From Trichodelitschia bisporula (Eukaryota; Ascomycota; Dothideomycetes; Phaeotrichales; Phaeotrichaceae), in contig ML996694.1 in assembly GCA_010356995.1 (NCBI GenBank), positions 1,071,634 through 1,135,633 on the forward strand: a DNA stretch of 64,000 nucleotides, read 5' to 3'. Below, piece by piece: positions 24,035-33,197 of the stretch. Every line of letters begins with the position of its first letter. Within the stretch, counting starts at the first letter, position 1. The notes beneath the pieces are model-generated. The model made no database searches. It was not told the DNA's origin and was given only the letters and a program-made list of their open reading frames with translations. The translations under genes were made by a program, and so were the position numbers.

Positions 24035-26383
24035 TCACCAGCTGCCTTGCTTCTGCGCAATATCAACCTGCGCGTTACGAAGCAATTCCTCCAATCGCCC
24101 CGTCTGAAACTGTTGTTCATAAACCATCGTCAAATACCGGCATAAGAGATCCAGCAAGTCCTTTCCATGCTTCTTCGCAAAGCGCTTATTCCACACCTCA
24201 GTTGGGTCCATCAAAGGCGGCTTCGCCATTTCCTGCCTTTCGGCCGCCCACTCGAGGTACAATTTCTCTAGCACATTCTGCGCAAGCTCAGTACAGCTCT
24301 CCAGTGATCTCCCACCAATTACATGGCCATCCGGATCTCTCTCGAGGCCACGGAACCGCACCTCGAGCGCCACATAGTGCACCAGAATCCGGACCGTCTT
24401 CGCCGAAGGCAAGAGACTCAACGTATCCCGCAGCGCGAGCATCGCCGCAACAGCACCCAGCGGATCGTTACAGGCTTCAAAAGTACCGATGATGCGGTCG
24501 TACAGGTACTTCTGGACGGGAACACGCTCAGCCGGCTCCGCGGCCAGGTAGTTGGTTTCGATGAAGGCGAGCGTGTCGGCGAACAGCTCGCGCGCTGAGG
24601 GATAGCGGCCCTTTTGTGACCATGAGCGCTTATCGCGGAAATGGTGGATCAAGCCGCGCCAGAGGAGTCCGTAGGTATATAGGTTAGGCGGAAGGTTGTT
24701 GGCTGCTGCGTACTCTTCGAAGGCCTCCCAGGCCAGTGAGGGCTCGCCCAGATCGATGTACACGTGTAGGAGAGGTCCAAGCGACATGGGCGGGATTTTG
24801 ACGCTGCTATTGCATAGGAGACGGAGAACGTGGTGTGCATCAGCTGGGCGCCGGGACTGCGCATAGAATTTGGCGAGGCGGATGAAAGTCATAGGTCTGG
24901 CACGAGGGACCTCGCGGCGCATGAACTTAGGGATGCGGTCCATGTCTTTTTTCGAGGGGTGCTTATCGCCCTCTTCGGCCTTCAAAGCCTCCGATATCAT
25001 GTTCCAGGCTAGTGATTCAGCCTTTTTGATGCGTTCCTCCTTTCCAGAGTTCAACCACGCCGTCAGGAGTCGACTCATTTCGAAGGCGCTGGGCAAGAGG
25101 CCCCGCTCGAACATCAGTTCTACGATCTGCGCAGCGCGATCGACGAGCGAGTGGTCGCGTTCGGCGGAGTCGAGCGTAAGTCCAAGCCAACAATTGAAGA
25201 TGACTTCGAACTTGAAGTTTGGCGGTAGAAACTCCATGACAATAAGGGAGACACGGGCGAGCTCCTTTGCATCGGGGCATGCCCGCTGGAGGCCCCTAAT
25301 AGGGCCTGCGAGGCTTCTGTACAGAACAAGTTCTTCGGCGCAGCGAGAAGCTGCCATATCCTCAAGGATTTTCAATGCCATGTCCCGATGGGAGGAAGAG
25401 CTTTTGGATGTGAGGATGAGTGAAGACAGGATGGCCTGATAGTCATACACATTCATCGTAAAACCGGCGTGCTCGCGTAACTGTCGATAGAGAGCCCAAG
25501 CGTTGCGTGTCTCGATTTTGTCGCCCCCACCGGCGAGGATATGGTTCCGGATTAAAAAGATGATGCAACGGGGGTCAATGCCGTCGAATTCCCGCGAAAA
25601 CCCCATCAAGAGGCCGCAGGCGCGTTTGAAATGGCCTGCTGATCCATACAGCCGCATTCCTAGCTCGAGCCACTCCCTTCGGGCCAGCTTCCCGGACTCT
25701 TTTGAGACTTTGGTGTCTTCCCATAAGTCCAGCGCCTCAATCTGGCGCCCACTGGCAAAGAGCTCTTCGAGAGCGAGCACGGCGGACTCCATATGAGTGT
25801 CCATCCCAGCAGAGTCCATGGCGTCCACAAGGATATGCATAACCTCTAAGCGATCGATGTCACTGGGTCTGAGTGACGACTGCGTCCTCCATAGCCGCCG
25901 CCAGGCGACAGTCGGCATCCGCTGCAAAAGATCGGGGGCCAAGGCGCCGATCTTGGAGTACTCTTTCCATAGTTCTTCTCGAGCCTCATCGCTATAGAGG
26001 TTCTTACACGCATTTAGGAGAGCTGCGTTGAACTGTCCGATCAAAATTTGATGTTCTGGGCCCAGTGGTAAGAACAACCCGGGAATAGGTGGCCGAACAT
26101 TTTCAGTCTTAGGTTGAAGAAAGGCGGGGAGTTTGATGCTTTCCCGAACATCGTCTATGGTTTCGTTCACTTCCAGCTGCGGCAGCTCGTACTCCACCGG
26201 TTCGGGTTCAACGACTTTGCTGGTCCCCCAAAAGAAGGGCCGAATTTGAAGGTGCCTGCCCAGTGAAGGGATGCCATCCGGAACATATCGACAAGGGCCT
26301 GAACTCCTCGATGATAAGGTACCTCGTCCAGATGGGTACCGAGCAATTCCAGTGCCCAGAATCCGAGGAAGGCGGCGAAGCAT
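24035..26383 (-). CDS. mitochondrial-type pentatricopeptide repeat (PPR) protein
   Basis: A long helical-repeat protein, probably an organellar RNA-binding factor. From the ATG at 26383 the frame codes for 782 residues without introns. The start MLRRLPRILGTGIARYPSGR is basic, amphipathic and rich in Arg/Ser, as in mitochondrial presequences. Repeats of about 35 residues are visible. Examples are NVYDYQAILSSLIL followed by ALKILEDMAASR, PMTFIRLAKFYAQSRRPADA, and PNLYTYGLLWRGLIHHF near residue 590. The frame is open upstream to 26503, behind a possible splice acceptor (TTCTAATAG) just before GGAAACAG, so an upstream coding exon may exist. A short open frame with a strong presequence look lies at 26529-26720 and could be that exon. 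Which mitochondrial transcript it serves cannot be told. Confidence 0.75.
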   Translation of the reverse strand: MLRRLPRILGTGIARYPSGRGTLSSRSSGPCRYVPDGIPSLGRHLQIRPFFWGTSKVVEPEPVEYELPQLEVNETIDDVRESIKLPAFLQPKTENVRPPIPGLFLPLGPEHQILIGQFNAALLNACKNLYSDEAREELWKEYSKIGALAPDLLQRMPTVAWRRLWRTQSSLRPSDIDRLEVMHILVDAMDSAGMDTHMESAVLALEELFASGRQIEALDLWEDTKVSKESGKLARREWLELGMRLYGSAGHFKRACGLLMGFSREFDGIDPRCIIFLIRNHILAGGGDKIETRNAWALYRQLREHAGFTMNVYDYQAILSSLILTSKSSSSHRDMALKILEDMAASRCAEELVLYRSLAGPIRGLQRACPDAKELARVSLIVMEFLPPNFKFEVIFNCWLGLTLDSAERDHSLVDRAAQIVELMFERGLLPSAFEMSRLLTAWLNSGKEERIKKAESLAWNMISEALKAEEGDKHPSKKDMDRIPKFMRREVPRARPMTFIRLAKFYAQSRRPADAHHVLRLLCNSSVKIPPMSLGPLLHVYIDLGEPSLAWEAFEEYAAANNLPPNLYTYGLLWRGLIHHFRDKRSWSQKGRYPSARELFADTLAFIETNYLAAEPAERVPVQKYLYDRIIGTFEACNDPLGAVAAMLALRDTLSLLPSAKTVRILVHYVALEVRFRGLERDPDGHVIGGRSLESCTELAQNVLEKLYLEWAAERQEMAKPPLMDPTEVWNKRFAKKHGKDLLDLLCRYLTMVYEQQFQTGRLEELLRNAQVDIAQKQGSW

Positions 26384-26871
26384 GCGATTAAACTGTTTCC
26401 CTATTAGAATATAAAAACGCGAGATCAAATGGGGCGATTCACATGAGAAGGAACGAGGGGAAGCAAGCCGTCCAAAGCACCGAAAGATACACCAAGCCGG
26501 CAAACTAGTAGACTAACTCGAATCTCGTCTATGCCCCACAGACGGTTTTCGAATGAGACGCTTTCGAGAATGACGACGTTGCGCGCGATGGAGAAGCAGA
26601 AAATGTCCTTACTAAGCAGCCATGTGGTGCTCTGCAGCAGCTTGGCGCGACCAGGGTCGGCGCCGGGAGCGCAGGCCGAAAGCGCCGAGCCGCAAAGAGA
26701 CAAGCCAAAGTTCTTGACATGGCGTGAAGCTCGCTCGCGTCAAAAACTTCGGAAGTCGGCAATTGAACCGCCTGTCCCGCGGTTAGCTTGCTACGGAACA
26801 CGAAGCCGTCAGCTTCTCTGACTGGAAGCTCGCAAGGCTGGAGGCCTGCCGAAAATGAATGTGCGACGGGA
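26384..26871. promoter_or_regulatory. divergent region between two PPR genes
   Basis: About 490 nt between two divergent PPR start codons. The minus strand holds a 63-codon frame (26720-26529) with a mitochondrial-presequence-like composition, and a second open frame (26703-26425). A splice acceptor-like TTCTAATAG lies just upstream of 26383 on the minus strand. The region may therefore contain a first exon and intron of the minus-strand gene as well as the promoters. Confidence 0.4.
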
Positions 26872-29800
26872 ATGCTCCTAACCGCCATACCCCGCCTCTC
26901 CAGCGGACGTCTCGCGATCCTCCGACGCTACGCCCTCTACTGCTCTGTCGGAACCGCTGCCACTGTTACTGCATTCATTCTTGAGGGACAGAGACGCCAA
27001 ATATGTCAACTGCGCAAGATTGTGGAGAATGGCGAGCGATTGAAGGCGCTCGTACGCAATTCGCACTCGGACGCCTCGGTCGCATCACCGACCCGGGATT
27101 TCGCCAGTTATGTTGCCTCCTTGGAAGCTCGCGGCCTAGTGGTGCGGGAGCCGGTGGGGGAGAATGAGGACGCATACCACTACCGTCTGGCCGATGGTGC
27201 AAAGAAGACAACCCGCACTTCGGATGCCCGTACAGCGCAAGGCATCAAGTCTAATGACCCCTTCTGGCGGCATGACTACGCTCGGCCCACATCACGCGTA
27301 CCTATGCGTCGGATCCCTGCCAAAGGCCAGGAGTTACTCAAAGGTGTCTTTGGTTCGGATAGAGATTCGATCCCTCGACCTATCGCTGGAAATGGCTCAG
27401 CCACGGCTTCAGCCGAAAACGGCGGCTCGAAGCGCGAGGAATCCTCCCTACGGAAACAGCAGGACCTCATCGAGCTGAATGCGATCAAGAAATCCCAGCA
27501 AAACCTCCAAATTCAGCAACGGAGTGGGTCAGAGGCGGGAGACGCTAAAGTATGGAGTCCCTTCGAACCATCACAGCCGGAAGCTTCCACATCAACCCCG
27601 ACTCCGCACGACCTCACCCCCACCGCAGAATGGACCAGCAGCGTGACATTTAAGGACCGAGGATCCGTACTGAGCATGCTGGGGCATCTACAGAGCCAAA
27701 ATGCGTCTCCCGAGGAGCTGAACGAAGCACTCCAGGAGGCCAAGCTCTTCCGCCCGCAAGAGCTCTGCGATTCATTGCTGAAAATAGACCTACAGTCCTT
27801 CTCTTCGGCTTGGCTAGGCCCATTGCTATCTGCCCTTTTGCAAAATGAAGAAGCCTTTGCGATGGTGTTGGATCGAGTCGTCGCCCATGCCTTGGAAAAT
27901 GGGCTTTACGATCAGTTAATTGACGCTCACCGAAGCCTTGCGTCTACGGTCGCTTCTGAGCAGCTAGCATCTCGGCTCGCAGAGGCATATGTCTTCACTG
28001 CCAGCGAGCTGGCGGACCGTGAGCATTTTCGAACTGTGCTTTTGGGAGTCAATGAACTACAGCATCCTGAACTTCTGGTTAGCGTCTTCCGTCGCTACGC
28101 CAGCCAGATTTCTTTGATGGCAGACCTACGTGGCCATTGCTGGAGCGCAGTGATCAATATATGGAATACGGCAACAGCTCTGCGAACAATTCAGGAGATG
28201 CAATCCCTTCTCAACTGCCCGGATGTTGAGCTCACCAATGTCTACGCAGAGCTGATCAAGGCAGTTTGGGTCCGGACCCTAAACTTTCGCCTCGTACGCC
28301 AACTCTACTTTGAGGTTTCTCACATCAAGCAGCGCACCAACAAGGAGGTTCCAGCACCTATCGTGAACGCCATGCTTTGGGTCTGTTTTAAGAAGGGGGC
28401 CCCTGAAGAGGCAGAAGACATTGTGGCAAAGCTGCGGAATGATGGTGTGGCCCCCAACGCGTCTTGGTTTCCCTTCCTTCTGGCGGCATACGCGAAATGT
28501 GGAGATGACGAGGGCTTCGAGAGAACTTTCAAGGCCCTGGATGCTTGTCTTAGCAGGGGAAAGTCAAAGGCCCCGCTAAAAATGGGCAATGTCGTCCAAG
28601 CATACGCCTGGAACCACTCTCCAGAAGAGGTTGTGCAGCTTATCGACAGGTGTATGGGCCACTACGGTATGGTTCCCCAAGCCGGAGAATTTGACCACGC
28701 CCTCCTAGCCTGCATCCATGACGGCAATGCAACACGGCGGCTGGTCGATAATTTCGAATCTCGTGGATTCAAAGCCTGCGTCTCACGGCAAACCATGACA
28801 ACGGTCGTAGGTAACTACATCGAGCGTTGGAAACCCAAACCCGCTCATATCTTGCACCTCCTTAGTTATATCCACAACAACCAGCCAGAGCTTCTTACTC
28901 AGGAGCTTGTTACCAAAGCAATACGGTATTGCAAGCAGTGCTCACGCTCCATCCATCAGATGTCTTACAAAAGCGAAATCAGCGTGGCAGCGCAGCAAAC
29001 CATCAGCACCGTCATCAACGGTTTGGAATGGCTACTTTCCCAGGCCATTCCCCTCAAAAACCCGCAATTCCTGGAACACCCTCTTCCCCGCCGAACTTAC
29101 CTCCTCCAACTCATGAAAACGCGACGCAACGGCCTAGCGGGCACACTCTCTTACGTCACAGAAATGGGCTACTCACGGCGGGACCCCGAAACCGTCCTCC
29201 TCATCTACGCTGAACTAACCTCGAAGCCTCTCCCCCTCTCCGTCACAGCCCTTAACCTCGCCCTCCAAGCCTGCTTCGAGCTCGGAGACTCAGAGCGCGC
29301 CTCCGCAATCCTTGATGCCGCAATCAAAGACGGCCACGACCCTACTGCCGCCCAGCGCATCTTCCTAACCGAGACCATTTCCCACCGCCAGGTCCCGCAG
29401 TACCAGCTCTGTGACGTCGTCCTCGACCACTACGCCGCCATGGAAGCTGCGCATATCCCCGTGCACCATGGTCTCGCCACCGCTGCTGCTGCGAGCCTGC
29501 TACAGGGCTACGGGCCCGTCATGCGGGCCAATCCAGGCGCTGCAGCGGATATCCTTCTCGCCGTTCTTCAGTCGCCGTACGCATTGACTGCACCGCCGAA
29601 TATCGATTTCTTCACCGTGCTGCTCCGAGCATACGTTAAGGCGCGTGCTGTTTCGGGCGTGCGGTGGGTGATCCGCGAGGTTGTCCGGCGGGGCGTGCAG
29701 ATTGACAACCGGTTTAAGTACGCGTTGGACGAGGGGATGATGGGAATCAGGCAGGAGTTGAAGAAGCAAGGAAACCGAGCGGAGGCTCGAGAGGTCTGGC

Positions 29801-30006
29801 ATGAGTTCAAGGAGTTGAATACGGTGCTCACGAGGACTTTCATGAAGCAAAAGAACGAGGTGCATTATATGGGGTTAAAAATTGTGGCTCGAGCTTGCTG
29901 GCTCGCAAATGGGGAGAACATGAAGACGTCGTGGAGGAGGTTGAAGCTGCGCAGAAAGGAGGGAACTCGGAGTGGAAGAATGATGCCGGAGAGGCTTAAC
30001 AGTTGA
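26872..30006 (+). CDS. large mitochondrial-type PPR protein
   Basis: A single exon codes for 1044 residues from the ATG at 26872; an in-frame ATG at 26788 is also possible. The N-terminus MLLTAIPRLSSGRLAILRR is a good mitochondrial presequence. It is followed by a hydrophobic segment, YCSVGTAATVTAFIL, which may anchor the protein in the inner membrane. After a disordered Ser/Thr-rich part (to about residue 270), helical repeats run to the C-terminus. PPR-like units include APIVNAMLWVCFKKGAPEEAEDIVAKLRNDGVAPN, here too long to be chance, and FFTVLLRAYVKARAVSGVRWVIREVVRRG. The C-terminal end is strongly basic (RRLKLRRKEG). The role is probably expression of a mitochondrial mRNA. It is divergent from another PPR gene and convergent with calmodulin. 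Confidence 0.82.
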   Translation: MLLTAIPRLSSGRLAILRRYALYCSVGTAATVTAFILEGQRRQICQLRKIVENGERLKALVRNSHSDASVASPTRDFASYVASLEARGLVVREPVGENEDAYHYRLADGAKKTTRTSDARTAQGIKSNDPFWRHDYARPTSRVPMRRIPAKGQELLKGVFGSDRDSIPRPIAGNGSATASAENGGSKREESSLRKQQDLIELNAIKKSQQNLQIQQRSGSEAGDAKVWSPFEPSQPEASTSTPTPHDLTPTAEWTSSVTFKDRGSVLSMLGHLQSQNASPEELNEALQEAKLFRPQELCDSLLKIDLQSFSSAWLGPLLSALLQNEEAFAMVLDRVVAHALENGLYDQLIDAHRSLASTVASEQLASRLAEAYVFTASELADREHFRTVLLGVNELQHPELLVSVFRRYASQISLMADLRGHCWSAVINIWNTATALRTIQEMQSLLNCPDVELTNVYAELIKAVWVRTLNFRLVRQLYFEVSHIKQRTNKEVPAPIVNAMLWVCFKKGAPEEAEDIVAKLRNDGVAPNASWFPFLLAAYAKCGDDEGFERTFKALDACLSRGKSKAPLKMGNVVQAYAWNHSPEEVVQLIDRCMGHYGMVPQAGEFDHALLACIHDGNATRRLVDNFESRGFKACVSRQTMTTVVGNYIERWKPKPAHILHLLSYIHNNQPELLTQELVTKAIRYCKQCSRSIHQMSYKSEISVAAQQTISTVINGLEWLLSQAIPLKNPQFLEHPLPRRTYLLQLMKTRRNGLAGTLSYVTEMGYSRRDPETVLLIYAELTSKPLPLSVTALNLALQACFELGDSERASAILDAAIKDGHDPTAAQRIFLTETISHRQVPQYQLCDVVLDHYAAMEAAHIPVHHGLATAAAASLLQGYGPVMRANPGAAADILLAVLQSPYALTAPPNIDFFTVLLRAYVKARAVSGVRWVIREVVRRGVQIDNRFKYALDEGMMGIRQELKKQGNRAEAREVWHEFKELNTVLTRTFMKQKNEVHYMGLKIVARACWLANGENMKTSWRRLKLRRKEGTRSGRMMPERLNS

Positions 30007-30344
30007 GGCGAGAGGTCGAGTTGTCGGTCTGACATCTCCAAATGATTGGATTGTATGTGGATCACAGGAGAACGTGCATTGACCACTGTATTTTTCGCAT
30101 AAGACCAGATCAACAAGACCGGTCGAGTATCAGATTCCTGCTGATGTAGGTAGGGACACTCAGTAGTAGCACGATGTAGGAGCAAAGGATATCTTAAGAA
30201 CCTAAGCCAGTGGTGGCGAGGCGCGAAACCAGCAGAAAAGGAGAACAGGGCAGTATACTAGAAAGAAAAGCCTTTTCCACCGTCCGAAAGTGCACTCCAC
30301 GAGCCGCCCTGATCACCCAGCCTGACAGCATCTTCTTGACCCGC
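30007..30344. other. convergent 3' gap between PPR gene and calmodulin
   Basis: About 340 nt between two facing stop codons. It should hold both 3' untranslated regions. No further gene seen. Confidence 0.4.
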
Positions 30345-31155
30345 CTACTTCTGCATCATAAGCTGAACAAACTCGTTGTCTGTGGAGTTAGTAAGTATTC
30401 TGTTACGGGATGAACTTTCTCACAATCGATCCGGCCATCGCCATCCTGGTCAGCCTCCCGAATCATCTCATCGACCTCATCATCGGTGAGCTTCTCACCG
30501 ATGGAAGTCATGACATGACGAAGCTCAGCAGCAGAGATAAAGCCATTGTTATCACGGTCGAAAACCTTGAAGGCCTCGCGGATCTCCTCCTCGGAGTCCG
30601 TATCCTTCATCTTGCGGGCCATCATGGTGAGGAACTCAGGGAAGTCGATGGTGCCATTGTTGTCAGCGTCCACTTCGTTGATCATGTCCTGCAGCTCCGA
30701 CTCGCTCGGGTTCTGGCCCAGCGAGCGCATCACGGTGCCCAGCTCCTTGGTTGTAATCTGGCCTATCAGGCATATGCGTCAGCGCGGATTCGTGGGTTGC
30801 GATATGATGCGTCGCATCGTGCGCCTGCTTGCAGCCTGCAGGTACAGGTATCGAGCGGATTGGTAGCGCTTCTATCGAGACTCACCATCGCCATCCTTGT
30901 CCTATAGGAGGATATCGCGATTAGCCCAGGCTCAGGTTGAGGGGTAATGGTGTTGATCTGCCCCACCATACGGAAATGCGCAGGTGGGAATCGATGAGAA
31001 TGACTTACAAACAGAGAAAAGGCTTCCTTAAACTCGGAGACTTGCTCCTCGGTAAGAGAATCGGCCTGAGATGATAATTAGCGAAGGGTTCAAGAGGATG
31101 AAGGAATGGTTATGGATGGAGAAGTGGGGAAACGGGTAACGCAGCAACACACCAT
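30345..31155 (-). CDS. cmdA: calmodulin
   Basis: The Ca2+ sensor calmodulin. Five exons on the minus strand: 31155-31153 (only ATG), 31065-31009, 30901-30886 (16 nt), 30762-30424 and 30379-30345. The sum is 450 nt, or 149 residues, exactly the canonical fungal length. The joined protein starts [20 protein letters not shown], and the 16-nt exon supplies DKDGDG of EF-hand 1. The other Ca2+ loops are [24 protein letters not shown] and [12 protein letters not shown], the last completed by the final exon, which ends FVQLMMQK. All four EF-hands carry their acidic ligands. Every exon join is fixed by the near-invariant protein, so the model is secure. The gene shares an upstream region with TLG2 in the opposite direction. 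I give cmdA as the common mould symbol; other names are in use. Confidence 0.98.
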
Positions 31156-31625
31156 ATTTAGGGTGAGGGGATTGCGGCAAAAAAAGCGGCAGAGATGAAG
31201 ATCTGTACAAGAGTGATAGGCTCGGGAATCGACGAGACAAACTCGTACGCTGTACTTCCTTTCGTGAGGTGGTGATGCAGATGAGGGGAAGACCGTTGAA
31301 CAGGTTTGCCTCAGCTGAGGGTCAATGGCGGGGCAGAGGGAGCCCCTCCCGCGGCCGTGCGTCACGGAACCTTGGCACCACTTTTCCGGTCAATGTGCTT
31401 AGTCACACAATTTTACTCCCTGTTGCCTTGCAGCCCCAGGCAGAAAGAACGCTAATGCCGGGGCCCGAGCTTCTCGTCCGATGAGCCTCAGTAGGGAGGA
31501 CGTCACTCAGGCCAGCTCTCCCTATCCTCGCATTCACTCCTACTATGGTGCTGCCGACAATTCTAGCTCTCAACCCTCCCCGCACATCTCTAACCTGATT
31601 TCTCTCCTCTTTCTCGCGCTCCGCC
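31156..31625. promoter_or_regulatory. shared divergent promoter region of calmodulin and TLG2
   Basis: About 470 nt between two start codons in opposite directions. It contains a CG-rich block (about 31330-31370) and pyrimidine-rich leaders on both sides. No specific factor sites could be called. Confidence 0.45.
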
Positions 31626-32869
31626 ATGTGGCGAGATCGCACAAACCTGTTCGTCAGCCTCCGGACACCGTTCCCTAGCTATGCTAACATTTTCCTAGCT
31701 ACATTTCCTATCGCCAGTCGTACTCGCATCATCCCGCTAAACGGCCACAGCATGGCATCCTCGGACCGTATGGTGACTCAGGCGCCTCGGGCATCGTGCC
31801 CGAGGAGCGCCGCGGCCTCATGTCGGCGGGCGCATACGAGGACGATGGCGACGCGGTGATTGAGATGGACCTGCTTCCGCCGCGGTGGATGGACGTGCAA
31901 GACGAGGTGACGGAGATGCTTCAGGACATCGCGTCACAGACGCGCAAGCTCGAACAGCTACACCAGAAGCACGTTTTACCCGGCTTTGACGATGAGGACG
32001 TGAAGAAGCGCGAGGAGCGCGAGATCGAGCGTGTTACACAGGCTATCACGCGCCAGTTTCACGGGTGCCAAAAGGCCATCCAGCGCATCGATAAGATGGT
32101 CAAGGAGAGCCGAGAAACTGGAGGCGTGAGCAAGGGCGAGGAGGCGATGGCGCGGAACTTGAAGGTTTCTCTTGCTGGGCGGGTCGGTGATGCGAGTGCG
32201 CTCTTCCGCAAGAAGCAGTCTGCTTACTTAAAGAGTACGTCTATGCTCTAATCCTAGGGCCTTGCTAATCCCTTAGAACTGCGCTCCATGGGCGGTTTCG
32301 CATCCCCTATCCCTTCCTCTACCCCCATCCCGAACGCCTACGCCACCGACCCCTCCCTTATGGAGTCTGAAACGGATCGCTCATTCTCGCAGTCGACACT
32401 CATGCAAGCGCATCAAAGCCGGATGCATAACCCGAATGAGACTGCCATCGCGCAGCGGGAGCGGGAGATCGAAGACATCGCGCAGGGCATCATCGAGCTG
32501 GCCAACATCTTTCAAGAGCTGCAGACCATGGTCATCGACCAAGGCAGCATGCTAGACCGCATCGACTACAACGTGGAGCGCATGGCCGTGGACGTCAAGG
32601 CTGCGGATAAGGAACTGACCGTGGCAACGGGGTACCAAAAGCGCAGCGTGAAGCGCAAGGTCCTCCTGCTGCTCATCATCCTGGTGGCTGGCATGTTCAT
32701 CCTGCTTGGACTTAAGCTGAGCAGCAAATCTTCACCACCGGCGCCTGCTCCAGTTGCTCCTCCAGCCGTCGAGCAGCCGCCGCAGTTCGTGAGGAAAAGT
32801 GATACGGAGGCTGTAGCGCTAGGACTGCGGAGAAACTGGAGGCGGAGGAAGCGGCGGCTGTGGGATTAA
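31626..32869 (+). CDS. tlg2: t-SNARE syntaxin Tlg2 / syntaxin-16 type
   Basis: A Qa-SNARE of the trans-Golgi/early endosome. Exons 31626-31648, 31699-32234 and 32277-32869 join in phase to 383 residues. The first donor must be the GTTCGT after AACCT; this gives MWRDRTNLYISYRQSYSHH, the conserved Tlg2 N-terminus that binds the Sec1-type partner Vps45. The SNARE motif runs from about residue 243 to 308 (EREIEDIAQGIIELANIFQE), with the central glutamine near 266. It is followed by a basic KRSVKRK and one membrane anchor, about 315-333 (VLLLLIILVAGMFILLGL). A short Pro/Ala-rich lumenal tail follows. Length and order fit the family. The gene is divergent from calmodulin and convergent with the mucin-like gene. 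Confidence 0.95.
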
Positions 32870-33197
32870 GCAGCGACGAGGTTGCTGTGAGATGATACTG
32901 TACTATTATAGACTTAATGCAGCGGGTTTGCCTTTTGGTTTTGAGATCTATCAAATGCGTGCGAGGGCAAGGGGAGGGCAGCCTAATGTTGCTCAGTGAT
33001 GAATGGCCGCTTCCTTAGTCAGAGGATCTAGATAGGCCTAAATAAGCTGATACGAGTGATCGACAAGTGCGTATTTTCCAGAAGTCAAGCCGGCTAACGG
33101 ACATACTTAACCCATACAGATCAAAAGTTTAGACAACGTGTCAGAATTGCAGCAAGCGACCCCAACCCCTATGTGCCTCGCCCATGGCACCAACCCT
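32870..33197. other. convergent 3' gap between TLG2 and the mucin-like gene
   Basis: About 330 nt between facing stop codons. It is AT-richer than the flanking exons. No gene seen. Confidence 0.4.
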
